Below are positions 1 to 8,634 of a stretch of 64,000 nucleotides of DNA, in pieces (the stretch's first letter is position 1; each line of letters starts with the position of its first letter). The notes beneath the pieces were generated by a model. The model ran no database searches. It was not told where the DNA came from and saw nothing but the letters and a program-made list of their open reading frames with translations. The position numbers were made by a program, and so were the translations under genes. Source of the DNA: Verrucomicrobiota bacterium (GTDB lineage: Bacteria; Verrucomicrobiota; Verrucomicrobiia; Opitutales; Opitutaceae); assembly GCA_016721945.1 (NCBI GenBank), contig JADKHC010000007.1, positions 62,001 to 126,000 of the forward strand, written 5' to 3'.

Positions 1-967
1 TCCGCCATTCTACGTACGTCGTGATCGTCGACTCGAACTCCGCGCGCTTCGTGATTTTCACGATGAGTCTCTTAAACTCGATTGCTGGTCCGAAGCGCTT
101 CGCGTACCACGGCGCGATTTTGCGAAACATGCGGCAGCCGTGTTCCTCGCCGAAGATTTCAATGGTCAGATCGAAATGTCGCCGCATCACGCGCAGGCGC
201 TCTGCGAACGTCGGCTCCGGCGGAAGTTTGCCGGTACGCAATAGTTCGTCGGTGCGCTTAAAAATCCACGGATCGTAAAACGCGCCGCGCCCCACGCTCA
301 CGCCTGCGCAGCCTGTTTCATCGATCATCTTTTTGGCGGATTCCGGCGTCGTCACGTCACCATTGCCGATCACGGGAATCGTTTTCACCGCCTGCACCAC
401 CGCGCGGATACCCGCGAGATTGACCGTACCGCTGAAGCCCTGCGCGCGTGTCCGGCCGTGGACGAAGATCGTAGCTATGCCTGTGTCTTCGAGCACACGC
501 GCCAGATCAAGCACGGTTAAGTTTTCATCGTCCCAGCCGAGGCGCATTTTCGCCGTCACGGGGATTTTCACGGCTTCGATCATGCCGCGGGCGAGGGCAG
601 CAGTTTTTTTGAGCTCGGTCATCATCGCCGCGCCGCCGCCGATCCCGACGACTTTTTTCACCGGGCAGCCCATGTTGATGTCGACCGAGGTCGCGCCCAG
701 TTGCTCGCAGATTTTGGCCGCGTCGCGCATCTCTTCGGGTACCGAACCGAAAAGCTGGATCGCCATCGGCCGGTCGGCCGGGCTGGATTGCACGAGTTGC
801 AGGGCCTTGGGATTGCGCTCGATCAGCGAACGCGCGTTGACGAGATCGGTCGTGGCCCAGCCGAGTCCGCCGAGTTCACGCAGCGTCAACCGCATGGGCA
901 GGTTGGTATAACCAGCCAATGGCGACAAAAACAACGGCGAATTCAACTCACACGATCCGATGCGCAT
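1..967 (-). CDS. dus: tRNA-dihydrouridine synthase (Dus family), clipped by the window edge
   Basis: FMN-dependent reduction of specific uridines in tRNA to dihydrouridine, in the cytoplasm. Reading leftwards from the ATG at 967, the N-terminus carries the family opening SPLAGYTN (about residues 15-22). The motif INMGCPVKK follows, whose Cys101 is the expected catalytic cysteine, and then GIGGGAAMM, HGRTRAQGFSG and PVIGNGDV, which line the FMN/TIM-barrel site. The frame stays open to base 1, so 322 codons are visible of a usual 320-350; only the extreme C-terminus is missing. The ATG at 967 was chosen because it lies 12 codons before the conserved core and no better start is visible. The subfamily (DusB-like) is a likeness judgement. 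Confidence 0.9.
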   Translation of the reverse strand, partial: MRIGSCELNSPLFLSPLAGYTNLPMRLTLRELGGLGWATTDLVNARSLIERNPKALQLVQSSPADRPMAIQLFGSVPEEMRDAAKICEQLGATSVDINMGCPVKKVVGIGGGAAMMTELKKTAALARGMIEAVKIPVTAKMRLGWDDENLTVLDLARVLEDTGIATIFVHGRTRAQGFSGTVNLAGIRAVVQAVKTIPVIGNGDVTTPESAKKMIDETGCAGVSVGRGAFYDPWIFKRTDELLRTGKLPPEPTFAERLRVMRRHFDLTIEIFGEEHGCRMFRKIAPWYAKRFGPAIEFKRLIVKITKRAEFESTITTYVEWR

Positions 968-1432
968 CGTCGACAACGTGGTTGGCCCGCATGGCTGTGG
1001 CAAGGATTGGACGCCTGACGCGCGGGATATTCCGATCCTTCGTCTCGGCGGGTGGCCTGACTCCAGACTGTGCAGGTTTATATTATTACTAGGTTTCAGA
1101 GCGGTTTAACTGTAGCCGTTCGAGGTAGGGCGGGACCGCTGGGCGCGCCGCTCCGAATACCCGGCGCGTTCCCCGCAGGAAACGAGCCTCTTGAATGCTG
1201 TTTTCTCTCGCATCATGTCTATAACTGGAGGTTGTTGGATCCGAAGACCAAACGCCTTTGAACACCGACGTGCTAATATTTATACGAACCGAAAGACCGA
1301 ACCAAGGAGTTGGTTTATTAGTCCTACAATTACTCGCTTCACAAACATAGACGAGTAGTGTTTAACGGTGACCGGCGATATTTATCAACAAGAAGATCAA
1401 CTGAGAGGTCTATAACCATTCATTATTGCGCC
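968..1432. other. Intergenic, no supported gene
   Basis: Between dus (leftward) and the orphan gene at 1433 (rightward). One open frame at 1070-1261 has no recognisable protein and no ribosome site. The only structure seen is a short stem around 1298-1315 (AACCA / TTGGTT with loop AGGAG). Both flanking genes must have their promoters here, but no convincing -35/-10 pair was found. Confidence 0.4.
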
Positions 1433-2524
1433 ATGCAAAAGGAAATAACAGCCGGAGAAGCCCTGAAAATTTTCAACAAACATGCAGAAGATCCAGAGTT
1501 CTTCGAAAGAATTTTGCATTTCCAGTCCGATCGCCAGGCCTTCGGCACCAGTTTGTTTTTTGGCGCTCTGCCACTGATTCAATTTTTCCAATATGGATTC
1601 ACGGAATTTGGTCCATTGCGCGGTCCGAGTGCTGATGGCAAAAACTACTCGATAGCTCAGCTAGATGAATATAACCGTCCGATTGTATTTTCCTCATTTA
1701 ATGACGAGGGAGTATGCCGATACGGGGGAGTAATCCATTACTTCGGAGAGGGGAGTTGGATCTCCATCGAGGGCGATCTAGAGCTCCGAAAAATTTGTGG
1801 TGGCGCCGGAGTCTTCTCCATGCATGCGAAACATCCGGGGCGGGCTTTTACATTTTACAGAGCAGATAAAGCGGTTGATGAATATAATTACATATTCAAT
1901 CAAAACCTTTGCGAGAGAATCGCAGTAAATCGTTACCAGGGCTCCCCGTTAAAACTGGAAAGCGAATTTGAATACATCTTCAAATACGATAAGTTCAAAA
2001 CAGTATCAAGGGTGACGATAGATGGATCTCGAAGCGTCTACCAGTCGCCGAAGAACTTCGATATCGAAACAAGCCTAAAGCAAGTTGAGAGCAAGCTAAC
2101 CAAAGAACTCGCTACATTTCTTGTTAAGAAATTCAGATCACCGGATTTTTCAGGAATCGGAATATTTTATGATGGCAGTTCGAAATTCTCCAGCATTTCA
2201 GTTGGAGCGACCACGCATTCGTTAAAGGATTCCATTCATCTTTCCGAGGATGAGATTCGCACGGCTTTCGATCTTCAGGAGGAAGAGTTCGACGAGCTTG
2301 AAGATTTCGAGACGAGTTCTTCACCGCTCGAGAAGCATCTTCGCTATCTGGAGTCGAACTGGAAACCGACAACGCAAGAGTTCGATAGTGTCATGAATCG
2401 ATTCTGCTCCGAAACGCTCAAACATGTTCGCAAGAAAGCTCCAAAGATTACCTATATTTACGCTAGCGAAAGGGAGTGTGGAAATTTGATAAACAATATC
2501 CGCCTTCTCGCCAAAATGCAGTGA
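1433..2524 (+). CDS. Orphan hypothetical protein, 363 aa
   Basis: I do not recognise a family. The frame is open from a GTG at 1358, but the ATG at 1433 (MQKEITAGEALKIF) gives a more natural helical start; neither has a strong ribosome site. There is no signal peptide or membrane segment, so it is probably cytoplasmic. The C-terminal third is rich in acidic and aromatic residues (LQEEEFDELEDFE around residue 280). Base composition is visibly AT-richer than the GC-rich neighbours and codon choice is relaxed, which suggests recent acquisition. It stands alone, with repeat-bearing intergenic DNA downstream. The gene itself is fairly sure; its function is unknown. Confidence 0.6.
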   Translation: MQKEITAGEALKIFNKHAEDPEFFERILHFQSDRQAFGTSLFFGALPLIQFFQYGFTEFGPLRGPSADGKNYSIAQLDEYNRPIVFSSFNDEGVCRYGGVIHYFGEGSWISIEGDLELRKICGGAGVFSMHAKHPGRAFTFYRADKAVDEYNYIFNQNLCERIAVNRYQGSPLKLESEFEYIFKYDKFKTVSRVTIDGSRSVYQSPKNFDIETSLKQVESKLTKELATFLVKKFRSPDFSGIGIFYDGSSKFSSISVGATTHSLKDSIHLSEDEIRTAFDLQEEEFDELEDFETSSSPLEKHLRYLESNWKPTTQEFDSVMNRFCSETLKHVRKKAPKITYIYASERECGNLINNIRLLAKMQ

Positions 2525-2869
2525 TCGCGATCACAACAGCACATTTTCGCAGTTCGGCTCCTCGACGAAGCCGAACCAAGAGGTAAGCCAGTGCGTCCTA
2601 TAGTTTATCGCTTAACACCAAGTTCGTTAGAACAGTTCCCGAAACGGCTACAACTTAACTGAAATCGCTATACCGGTAAATTGCCGTTGTTTAACCGCTA
2701 ATTATTGCTAATCGACGCTATTTCCGGAAGTTGGCCACCGGTATACGCAGCAAAGGAGTTCACCTGACAGGTGAAAAGGTATTGTTATCGATATCTCTGA
2801 TTTAGCGAAAATTAGCGGTTTCACCTGCGGAATTAAGATTGATGTAGCAGCCGAGAAGTTGGCGGGCGC
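2525..2869. other. Intergenic, repeat-bearing
   Basis: Directly after the stop of the orphan gene there is a palindrome TGATCGCGATCA (2522-2533) and a stem GTTCGGCT/AGCCGAAC (2552-2576) that could end its transcript, though no T-run follows. The remainder holds the inverted repeat listed at 2693-2820. No coding sequence was seen. Confidence 0.4.
2693..2820. repeat. Inverted repeat, GCTAAT family
   Basis: Perfect 11-bp arms AACCGCTAATT (2693-2703) and AATTAGCGGTT (2810-2820) face each other across about 106 bp. The inside contains further GCTAAT-like and TTAGCG units and a small palindrome TTCACCT-GAC-AGGTGAA (2758-2774). The same arm vocabulary recurs in the palindrome at 28444-28552, so this is a member of a dispersed family rather than a chance stem. 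Confidence 0.6.
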
Positions 2870-2899
2870 AAAAAAGCCGGCCGCTTGGAGGCGGCCGGC
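2870..2899 (-). terminator. Rho-independent terminator of cheW
   Basis: On the minus strand a 9-bp GC stem (GCCGGCCGC against GCGGCCGGC, 2876-2899) with a 6-nt loop is followed by six T residues (complement of 2870-2875), about 30 bp after the cheW stop codon. Confidence 0.85.
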
Positions 2900-2931
2900 G
2901 GAAGCTGGACAAGCCAGGACCTGGCGAAAGG

Positions 2932-3441
2932 TTAGACGTTGCGGGCGATGTGCTCGACGGTTTCGGGCGAAACGACGCGGTCGATATCGAGGAGCGTTTT
3001 GACGGCACCTTTGATTTTGGCCATGCCGAGAATGTAGGTGGTGTCGATGCGCGTGCCGAAGTCGGGCGTGGGCTCGATTTCGTTGGCGGCCAAGTTCACG
3101 ACTTCTTCAACGCTGTCCACGATCAGGCCCATTTGCACGCTTTGGCCGGAGGGGAGTTTGACTTGTACAACCACGATGCAGGTGCGCTCGGCGAACTCGG
3201 CTTTGAGGCCGAATTTCACGCGGAGGTCTATGATGGGGATGACGCGGCCGCGGAGATTGATCACGCCTTTGACGAATTCCGGCATCTGCGGAACGGGCGT
3301 GATTTTTTGCATGCGGATGATTTCGCGCACCTTCAGCACGGCTACTCCGTACGACTCGTTGTCGAGAGCGACGGTCAGGTACTTGCCGGCATTTTGGGCG
3401 TCGATAGCCGAAGCGATGGAGGATACGGCGGGTGAACTCAT
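2932..3441 (-). CDS. cheW: Chemotaxis coupling protein CheW
   Basis: A 169-aa scaffold that links the CheA kinase to methyl-accepting receptors on the inner face of the membrane. The whole protein is one CheW/SH3-like domain: KYLTVALDNESYGVAVLKVREI, the conserved core VPQMPEFVKGVINLRG followed by RVIPIIDLR, then VDSVEEVV and the YILGMAKI segment near the end. The ATG at 3441 is preferred over an upstream in-frame start at 3501 because the domain begins about 20 residues later, the usual layout. It is divergent from cheA with about 190 bp between the starts, so both promoters share that gap. It ends in its own terminator. No receptor, cheY, cheB or cheR gene is in the window. Confidence 0.93.
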   Translation of the reverse strand: MSSPAVSSIASAIDAQNAGKYLTVALDNESYGVAVLKVREIIRMQKITPVPQMPEFVKGVINLRGRVIPIIDLRVKFGLKAEFAERTCIVVVQVKLPSGQSVQMGLIVDSVEEVVNLAANEIEPTPDFGTRIDTTYILGMAKIKGAVKTLLDIDRVVSPETVEHIARNV

Positions 3442-3629
3442 AAGGGGAAGGTGTTGTTCGCGCGGTATGACGCGGACAGACAGCCCTGTTCTTCGGCGCA
3501 TTGCGCGGCACGCTTAAGTGGAAAAACAGGGAAGAAGGTAGGGGGATTGCCTTTTTACCGGTCGAGAAAGTTCAAGTTTCTTTCCGCTGCGCCGTACTAG
3601 GGAGTGGTTCAACTAAGCACCCCTGTGGT

Positions 3630-5825
3630 ATGTCTATAACATCCGTTTCCTTAGCCACCCTCGATGATGTCATCAGTCGTCTCGCGGGTGAATCAATTCT
3701 TGCCCAACCGGGACGCGACGAAGGTCTCATCCCTGCGTACAGCTTGCTCGGGGAATTGTGCGAACTCAGCGCGCCTGAGCCCACCCTTAACGGTCCGGCC
3801 ACAGCCCTGCGCACCGAACTCGAGAAGCTCCTCGACTCAGCAAAACCCTTTGATGATGCCAGCCTCGCTTACCTGCGCAGCACGGTCGAGTGGTTGCCCA
3901 AAGCCCTCGCTGCGGCGAAAGCCGGTCAGCCGATTCCTGCCTGCAAGGCCTCCCTTGTTCCAGTTGCTGCGTCCGCACCCATCGCTGCCGTTGCCGCGCC
4001 CGTACTCGACGACGGTCTTGAGGCGAAAGATGTGCTGCTCGATCTCAATCTAGAGGAGAACCGCGAGCTGTTGACCGAGTTTCATGCCGAAGCGATCGAC
4101 CATCTGCAACAGATCGAAGCCGCGCTGCTCGTGCTCGACGAACAACCCGGCGATCCCGAAGCGCTCAACTCAATTTTCCGTTCGTTCCATACGATCAAAG
4201 GCGTTTCCGGCTTTCTGCACCTCACACCGATGCACACGCTTACGCACGAGGTGGAGTCGCTGCTCGACCTCGCTCGCAATCATAAGCTGCGCCTCAATTC
4301 GCCCATCATCACCGAGATCCTGAAAAGCCGCGATGCCGTGCAAGCCATGGTGCAACAAATTACCGCAGCACTCGAAAGCGGCACGTTGCCCACGCAGGTC
4401 ATCCGGGTCAGCCAATTGATGCGCGCGGTCAAGCGCTTGGCCGTACCAGACGCCGAAAAAACCGATACAGCTACTCCCGCCAACTCCGCTGCTGCGTCCG
4501 TATCCGTGCAGGCCGAGAACCATGCGCCAGATCCTCGTTCGCCCTCTTTGCATTTCGACGAAACTTCGGCACCGGACGAAGCCACTCACTCAGCTCCGCC
4601 AGAATCAGTTGCTCAGGCACAAAAAGCCCCAGACGCGAAAGTTGCAGCCACGCAAGGCAAGACCGGTAGCTCCAGTACCGTTCGCGTCAACACCGACAAA
4701 CTTGATTCGCTCATGGATGTCGTCGGCGAACTCGTGATCGTCCAGAGCCAGCTCAACGAGTCGGCCCGCGTGCTCGGCATCGAGAATTCGCCGCTCCAGC
4801 GTAATATTTCCCAGTTCGGTCGCCTCACCAAGGAACTCCAGCACACCGCCATGTCGCTGCGCATGATCCCGATCAAACCAACCTTTCAAAAGATGGAACG
4901 CCTCGCGCGCGATCTCTCTCGCGACTTCGGCAAGAAGGTGAATTTCGGTGTGACCGGTGAAGATACCGAACTCGACCGCACCGTCGTCGAAGATATCGGC
5001 GATCCGCTCGTGCACATGGTGCGCAACTCGCTCGATCACGGACTCGAAACCACCGCTCAACGTATAGACGCTGGTAAATCTGAGCACGGCAACGTCACGC
5101 TCAAAGCCTACCACGAAGGAGGCAACATCGTGATTGAGCTCAGCGACGACGGTCGCGGTATCAACCCCGACAAGATTCTGGCCAAGGCCAAAAAGCAGGG
5201 CCTTGTCTCCGAGAACGCGCAGCTCTCGAAAGAGGAAATTCTTAACCTGATTTTCCTGCCCGGTTTTTCCACCGCCGAAAAAGTCACCGCCGTCTCCGGA
5301 CGTGGCGTTGGTATGGATGTGGTCCGCCGCAATATCGAAAAACTTCGCGGCAAAATCGAGATCGACTCGGAGGTAGGCCGCGGTTCGACCTTCCGTATCC
5401 GACTTCCCCTTACAATGGCCATCATCGACGGTCTCATCGTTCGCGTGGGCGAGGACCGTTTCATCCTGCCGAGCACCTCGGTGCAGATGGCACTCCGTCC
5501 GACCCGCGATGCGCTTTGCACCATTCATGGCAGCGGCGAGGTTCTCGATCACCGTGGTAAAATCCTGCCCGTTCACCGGCTCCACCGCCGTTTCGGGATT
5601 GCTGGCGCCATCGAAAATCCGTGGGAAGCGATCATCGTGATCGTCGAGAACAACGGCCGTGCCCACGCGTTGCTGGTTGACGATATGGTGAGCAAACAGG
5701 AAGTTGTGATCAAACCCCTTGGCGGCTTCCTTCAGAGCCTGGCCGGGATCTCAGGTGGCGCTATCCTTGGAGATGGTAACATCGCTTTGATCCTAGACCC
5801 TGGTTCCCTCTTTCAGGCTGCTTGA
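3630..5825 (+). CDS. cheA: Chemotaxis histidine kinase CheA
   Basis: Autophosphorylating kinase of the chemotaxis array, 731 aa from the ATG at 3630 (the frame is open back to 3501). Domains in order: an unfamiliar 130-140 residue N-terminal stretch; an HPt domain with the phosphate-accepting His187 in RSFHTIKG; a variable Ala/Pro/Ser linker (about 290-345); the dimerisation helix DKLDSLMDVVGELVIVQSQL; an ATPase domain with N box HMVRNSLDHGLE (from about 462), DDGRGI and GRGVGMDVV; and a C-terminal CheW-like regulatory domain from about residue 600. A separate P2 (CheY-binding) domain is not obvious. The next gene starts 17 bp after the stop (or overlaps it if a TTG is used), so co-transcription is likely, ending at the terminator at 6752. 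Confidence 0.95.
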   Translation: MSITSVSLATLDDVISRLAGESILAQPGRDEGLIPAYSLLGELCELSAPEPTLNGPATALRTELEKLLDSAKPFDDASLAYLRSTVEWLPKALAAAKAGQPIPACKASLVPVAASAPIAAVAAPVLDDGLEAKDVLLDLNLEENRELLTEFHAEAIDHLQQIEAALLVLDEQPGDPEALNSIFRSFHTIKGVSGFLHLTPMHTLTHEVESLLDLARNHKLRLNSPIITEILKSRDAVQAMVQQITAALESGTLPTQVIRVSQLMRAVKRLAVPDAEKTDTATPANSAAASVSVQAENHAPDPRSPSLHFDETSAPDEATHSAPPESVAQAQKAPDAKVAATQGKTGSSSTVRVNTDKLDSLMDVVGELVIVQSQLNESARVLGIENSPLQRNISQFGRLTKELQHTAMSLRMIPIKPTFQKMERLARDLSRDFGKKVNFGVTGEDTELDRTVVEDIGDPLVHMVRNSLDHGLETTAQRIDAGKSEHGNVTLKAYHEGGNIVIELSDDGRGINPDKILAKAKKQGLVSENAQLSKEEILNLIFLPGFSTAEKVTAVSGRGVGMDVVRRNIEKLRGKIEIDSEVGRGSTFRIRLPLTMAIIDGLIVRVGEDRFILPSTSVQMALRPTRDALCTIHGSGEVLDHRGKILPVHRLHRRFGIAGAIENPWEAIIVIVENNGRAHALLVDDMVSKQEVVIKPLGGFLQSLAGISGGAILGDGNIALILDPGSLFQAA

Positions 5826-5842
5826 CAACACCCATCACGCCC

Positions 5843-6721
5843 ATGACTCCCGCACCCACCTTTGCCGAGGTTTGTGAAAAGGCCACCCGGCTGCCGTGTT
5901 CGCCGGCCTTGCTGCCGCGACTCATCGCTGTTCTTGAAAAAGAAGACTCTTCAATCGACGAACTCGAAGCCGTGATCCGCGTTGATACCGTGCTTGCCAG
6001 CTCGACCCTGCGTCTGGCGAATTCCGCCTATTTTTCCGCCGGCAGCAGTCAGGTTGAAAATTTAAGCGAGGCCATCATGCGCCTCGGGCAACGCGAAGTT
6101 TACCGCCTGGCCGCACTCTCGCTTGCAAGCCGTTGGATGACGCAAAAAATCGATGGCTATCGCTGGGAGGCTGGCGATTTCTGCCGGTTATCGCTCATGG
6201 TCGCAGTCGCGGCCGAGTACTTGGCCGAGCAGACAAATCGTGTGGATTCCAAAACCGCTTATACGGCGGGCCTCGTTCACGAAGTCGGCAAACTCGCCGT
6301 AGCGTATTCGTGCGGAGAATTTTTTGACGCCATACGTACCGTGCAGACCACCACTGGCTGCACCTGGCTCAACGCCGAGAAAGAAGTGCTCGGATATAAC
6401 AATTCCGAAGTCGGTGGAGAGCTGCTCAAGCGTTGGAAATTTCCGCCTTCGCTGGTCGCCCTGGGTACTTATAATCCGCCGACCGCGACGGCTCCGGCCG
6501 ATGTATTGCCTTTGTTGGTCCATGTTCATGCGGCCAAATACATCGCTGTCACCATCGGGGTGGGCGTGGCCGAAGACGGCTTTTTATACGAGCTCAACGC
6601 GCCCTTGCTCATGGAATGGGGATTTTCCCCCAACGTGCTTGAGGCCGCCATCCCCGAGGTCATCACGCGGGCGAGCAAACTCTTGCAGGAAAAACTTTCG
6701 CACGGTTCGCTGAGCTTTTGA
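5843..6721 (+). CDS. HDOD-domain signalling protein
   Basis: A 292-aa HDOD protein, a non-catalytic relative of HD-GYP domains often found with chemotaxis or motility signalling. The domain runs from about residue 10 to 205: LPCSPALLPRLIAVL, then IDELEAVIRVDTVLASSTLRLANS, AIMRLGQREVYRLA, and the later GLVHEVGKLAV, where a true HD pair would be expected and is not complete. The ATG at 5843 is preferred; a TTG at 5822 would overlap the cheA stop by 4 bp. Its position directly behind cheA and ahead of a strong terminator suggests a role in the same pathway (inference). The molecular partner is unknown. Confidence 0.85.
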   Translation: MTPAPTFAEVCEKATRLPCSPALLPRLIAVLEKEDSSIDELEAVIRVDTVLASSTLRLANSAYFSAGSSQVENLSEAIMRLGQREVYRLAALSLASRWMTQKIDGYRWEAGDFCRLSLMVAVAAEYLAEQTNRVDSKTAYTAGLVHEVGKLAVAYSCGEFFDAIRTVQTTTGCTWLNAEKEVLGYNNSEVGGELLKRWKFPPSLVALGTYNPPTATAPADVLPLLVHVHAAKYIAVTIGVGVAEDGFLYELNAPLLMEWGFSPNVLEAAIPEVITRASKLLQEKLSHGSLSF

Positions 6722-6751
6722 AGCGATGAGCAAAGTGCGTCGTGTGATTCC

Positions 6752-6800
6752 GGGGGCGGTTGTTCAGACGGCTAATCTGGACGCCGCCCCCACCTTTTTT
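6752..6800 (+). terminator. Rho-independent terminator of cheA-HDOD transcript
   Basis: Stem GGGGGCGG (6752-6759) pairs with CCGCCCCC (6784-6791), extended inside by CAGA/TCTG, and is followed by ACCTTTTTT. It lies 30 bp after the HDOD stop codon. Confidence 0.9.
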
Positions 6801-7151
6801 CTCTGACAGAACTAAAGTTTTTTTAAAACGAACCGATATCAGATCCATCGCCAAGTGATGCTGGCGAGTATTTGCAGGTGTTGTGGTCAGCCCGGCCTGG
6901 TGCTTCAAGCGCAGGCCGGGCGCTTCATTTTATCCCGGCAAGGCGACACCCTGCGGCCTTGGACTTTGGGCGGTCAACTCGCCACCGCTGCTCTGAAAAA
7001 TACCAAGTGTCACATATTATACCACCGCCCCATATGGTTTTGGACTTAGGTGCCTGCCTGCTGTTACTTTGAATTTGATTTGGACGGCGAACCGTTGTGT
7101 GTGAATCCTGTCTGTTCCGTCGCTGCCCGTCGAACCACACTCTTTCCAGCC
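6801..7151. other. Leader region of purB with one hairpin
   Basis: Non-coding as far as can be seen. It holds a 10-bp perfect stem (GCCCGGCCTG 6890-6899, CAGGCCGGGC 6912-6921) followed by a T-rich run, a second possible terminator. The rest is the upstream region of purB. A frame continuous with purB opens at 7050 but looks non-coding before 7152. Confidence 0.4.
6890..6931 (+). terminator. Terminator-like hairpin upstream of purB
   Basis: Ten base pairs, loop of 12, followed by GCTTCATTTTAT. It could be a back-up terminator for the chemotaxis transcript or an attenuator in the purB leader; the T-run is imperfect. Confidence 0.45.
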
Positions 7152-8588
7152 ATGACCTCCCAGCTTGTTGCGCCTGCCATTCCCAACGTCCTCGCCGAAC
7201 GCTACGCTTCGCCCGCGATGAAAGACATCTGGTCGCCCGCCGGCCGCATCGCCATCGAGCGCGATTTCTGGATCGCCGTCATGAAGGCCCAGCGCGATCT
7301 CGGCGTGGCCATCCCGGCCGAAGCGATCGCCGACTACGAGCGCGTAAAGGACCGGATCGACCTCGTCTCCATCGCCGCGCGCGAACGCAAAACGCTCCAC
7401 GACGTGAAGGCGCGCATCGAAGAGTTTTCCGATCTCGCCGGCCGCCAGTTTATTCACCTGGGCCTCACCAGTCGCGATCTGACGGAGAACGTCGAACAAC
7501 TTCAAATCCACCACGCGCTCCAAGTCGTGCGTATGAAGGCCGCCGCCGCGCTCTTGGCGCTTTCGAAGCGTTCGGTTCAGTTCCGCGATCTCATGCTGAC
7601 CGGCCGCACGCACAACGTCCCGGCCCAACCAACCACTCTCGGCAAACGCTTCGCGATGTTCGGCCAGGAACTGCTCGTGGCCTACACGCGCTTCGACGAA
7701 CTCGTTGAACGCTATCCCGTGCGCGGCCTCAAAGGCGCCGTCGGCACGCAGCTCGACCAGTTCACGCTCATGGGCGGCAAGGCCGATAAAGTCGCCAAGC
7801 TCGAAGCCCGCGTGATCAAACACCTCGGCTTCAAGGGCACGCTCTTCGCCGTCGGCCAGGTTTACCCGCGCTCGCTCGACTTCGAAGTCGTTAGCGCGCT
7901 CCACCAGATCGGTGCCGCCGCCGCGAGCTTCGCCACCACGCTCCGCCTCATGGCCGGGCAGGGCCTGCTCACCGAAGGTTTTCAGGAAGGCCAGGTTGGC
8001 TCCTCCGCGATGCCGCACAAGGTCAACGCGCGCAACTGCGAACGCGTCTGCGGCTTCTCCACGATTCTCTCCGGCTACGTGACGATGACCGGCGCACTCT
8101 CCGGCCACCAATGGAATGAAGGCGACGTCTCCTGCTCAGTCGTGCGCCGCGTGGCGCTGCCCGACGCGTTCTTCGCGATCGACGGCCTGCTCGAAACCTT
8201 CGTCACCATCCTCCGCCAGATGGATGTTTTCCCGGCCGTGATCGCCGCCGAAAACGTGCGCAATCTGCCGTTCCTTGCCACAACCACCATCTTGATGGAA
8301 TCCGTCAAAACGGGTGCTGGTCGCGAAACCGCCCACGAAGCGATCAAGGAACACGCTCTGGCCGCCGCGAAAGCGATCCGCAATGGCGAAGACGCCAACA
8401 TGATTGCCCGCCTCTCCGGTGACAAACGCCTCGGCCTCAAACGCGAAAAGCTCGAAGCCATCCTTGCCGATGGCTCAAGGTTCGTCGGTGCCGCCCCGCA
8501 GCAAGTCGACGAATTCGTCGCGACCGTCGCCCCGCTCGCGAAGAAAATCAAAGGCGCCTCGATGTACCTGCCCGGGAAGTTGTTGTAA
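7152..8588 (+). CDS. purB: Adenylosuccinate lyase
   Basis: Cleaves SAICAR to AICAR and adenylosuccinate to AMP, two steps of purine synthesis, in the cytoplasm. The 478-aa protein shows the fumarase/aspartase-superfamily blocks in order: GLTSRDLTENVEQ, TGRTHNVPAQPTT with the probable catalytic His154, and the signature loop GSSAMPHKVNARN (from Gly283, Ser284/285 on the mobile catalytic loop). The variant PHKVN and the overall length fit the longer ADSL type rather than the short Bacillus type. The start at 7152 (MTSQLVAPAIPNVLAERYAS) is chosen because it precedes the conserved ERYAS opening. purE of the same pathway lies 11 kb away, so the pur genes are scattered. Confidence 0.94.
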   Translation: MTSQLVAPAIPNVLAERYASPAMKDIWSPAGRIAIERDFWIAVMKAQRDLGVAIPAEAIADYERVKDRIDLVSIAARERKTLHDVKARIEEFSDLAGRQFIHLGLTSRDLTENVEQLQIHHALQVVRMKAAAALLALSKRSVQFRDLMLTGRTHNVPAQPTTLGKRFAMFGQELLVAYTRFDELVERYPVRGLKGAVGTQLDQFTLMGGKADKVAKLEARVIKHLGFKGTLFAVGQVYPRSLDFEVVSALHQIGAAAASFATTLRLMAGQGLLTEGFQEGQVGSSAMPHKVNARNCERVCGFSTILSGYVTMTGALSGHQWNEGDVSCSVVRRVALPDAFFAIDGLLETFVTILRQMDVFPAVIAAENVRNLPFLATTTILMESVKTGAGRETAHEAIKEHALAAAKAIRNGEDANMIARLSGDKRLGLKREKLEAILADGSRFVGAAPQQVDEFVATVAPLAKKIKGASMYLPGKLL

Positions 8589-8634
8589 CGAAGATGGAAG
8601 GTGAACGGCACAGCCCGATCCTTTCCGCCACCTA

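Noticed and set aside
1070..1261. 63-aa open frame downstream of dus
   Set aside because: No start signal, no family, composition not protein-like.
4605..5666. 353-aa open frame on the minus strand opposite cheA
   Set aside because: It is the mirror of a well-conserved CheA frame; the protein has no family and comes from codon bias of the plus strand.
7017..8111. 364-aa minus-strand frame opposite purB
   Set aside because: A shadow of purB; the plus frame is clearly the real gene.
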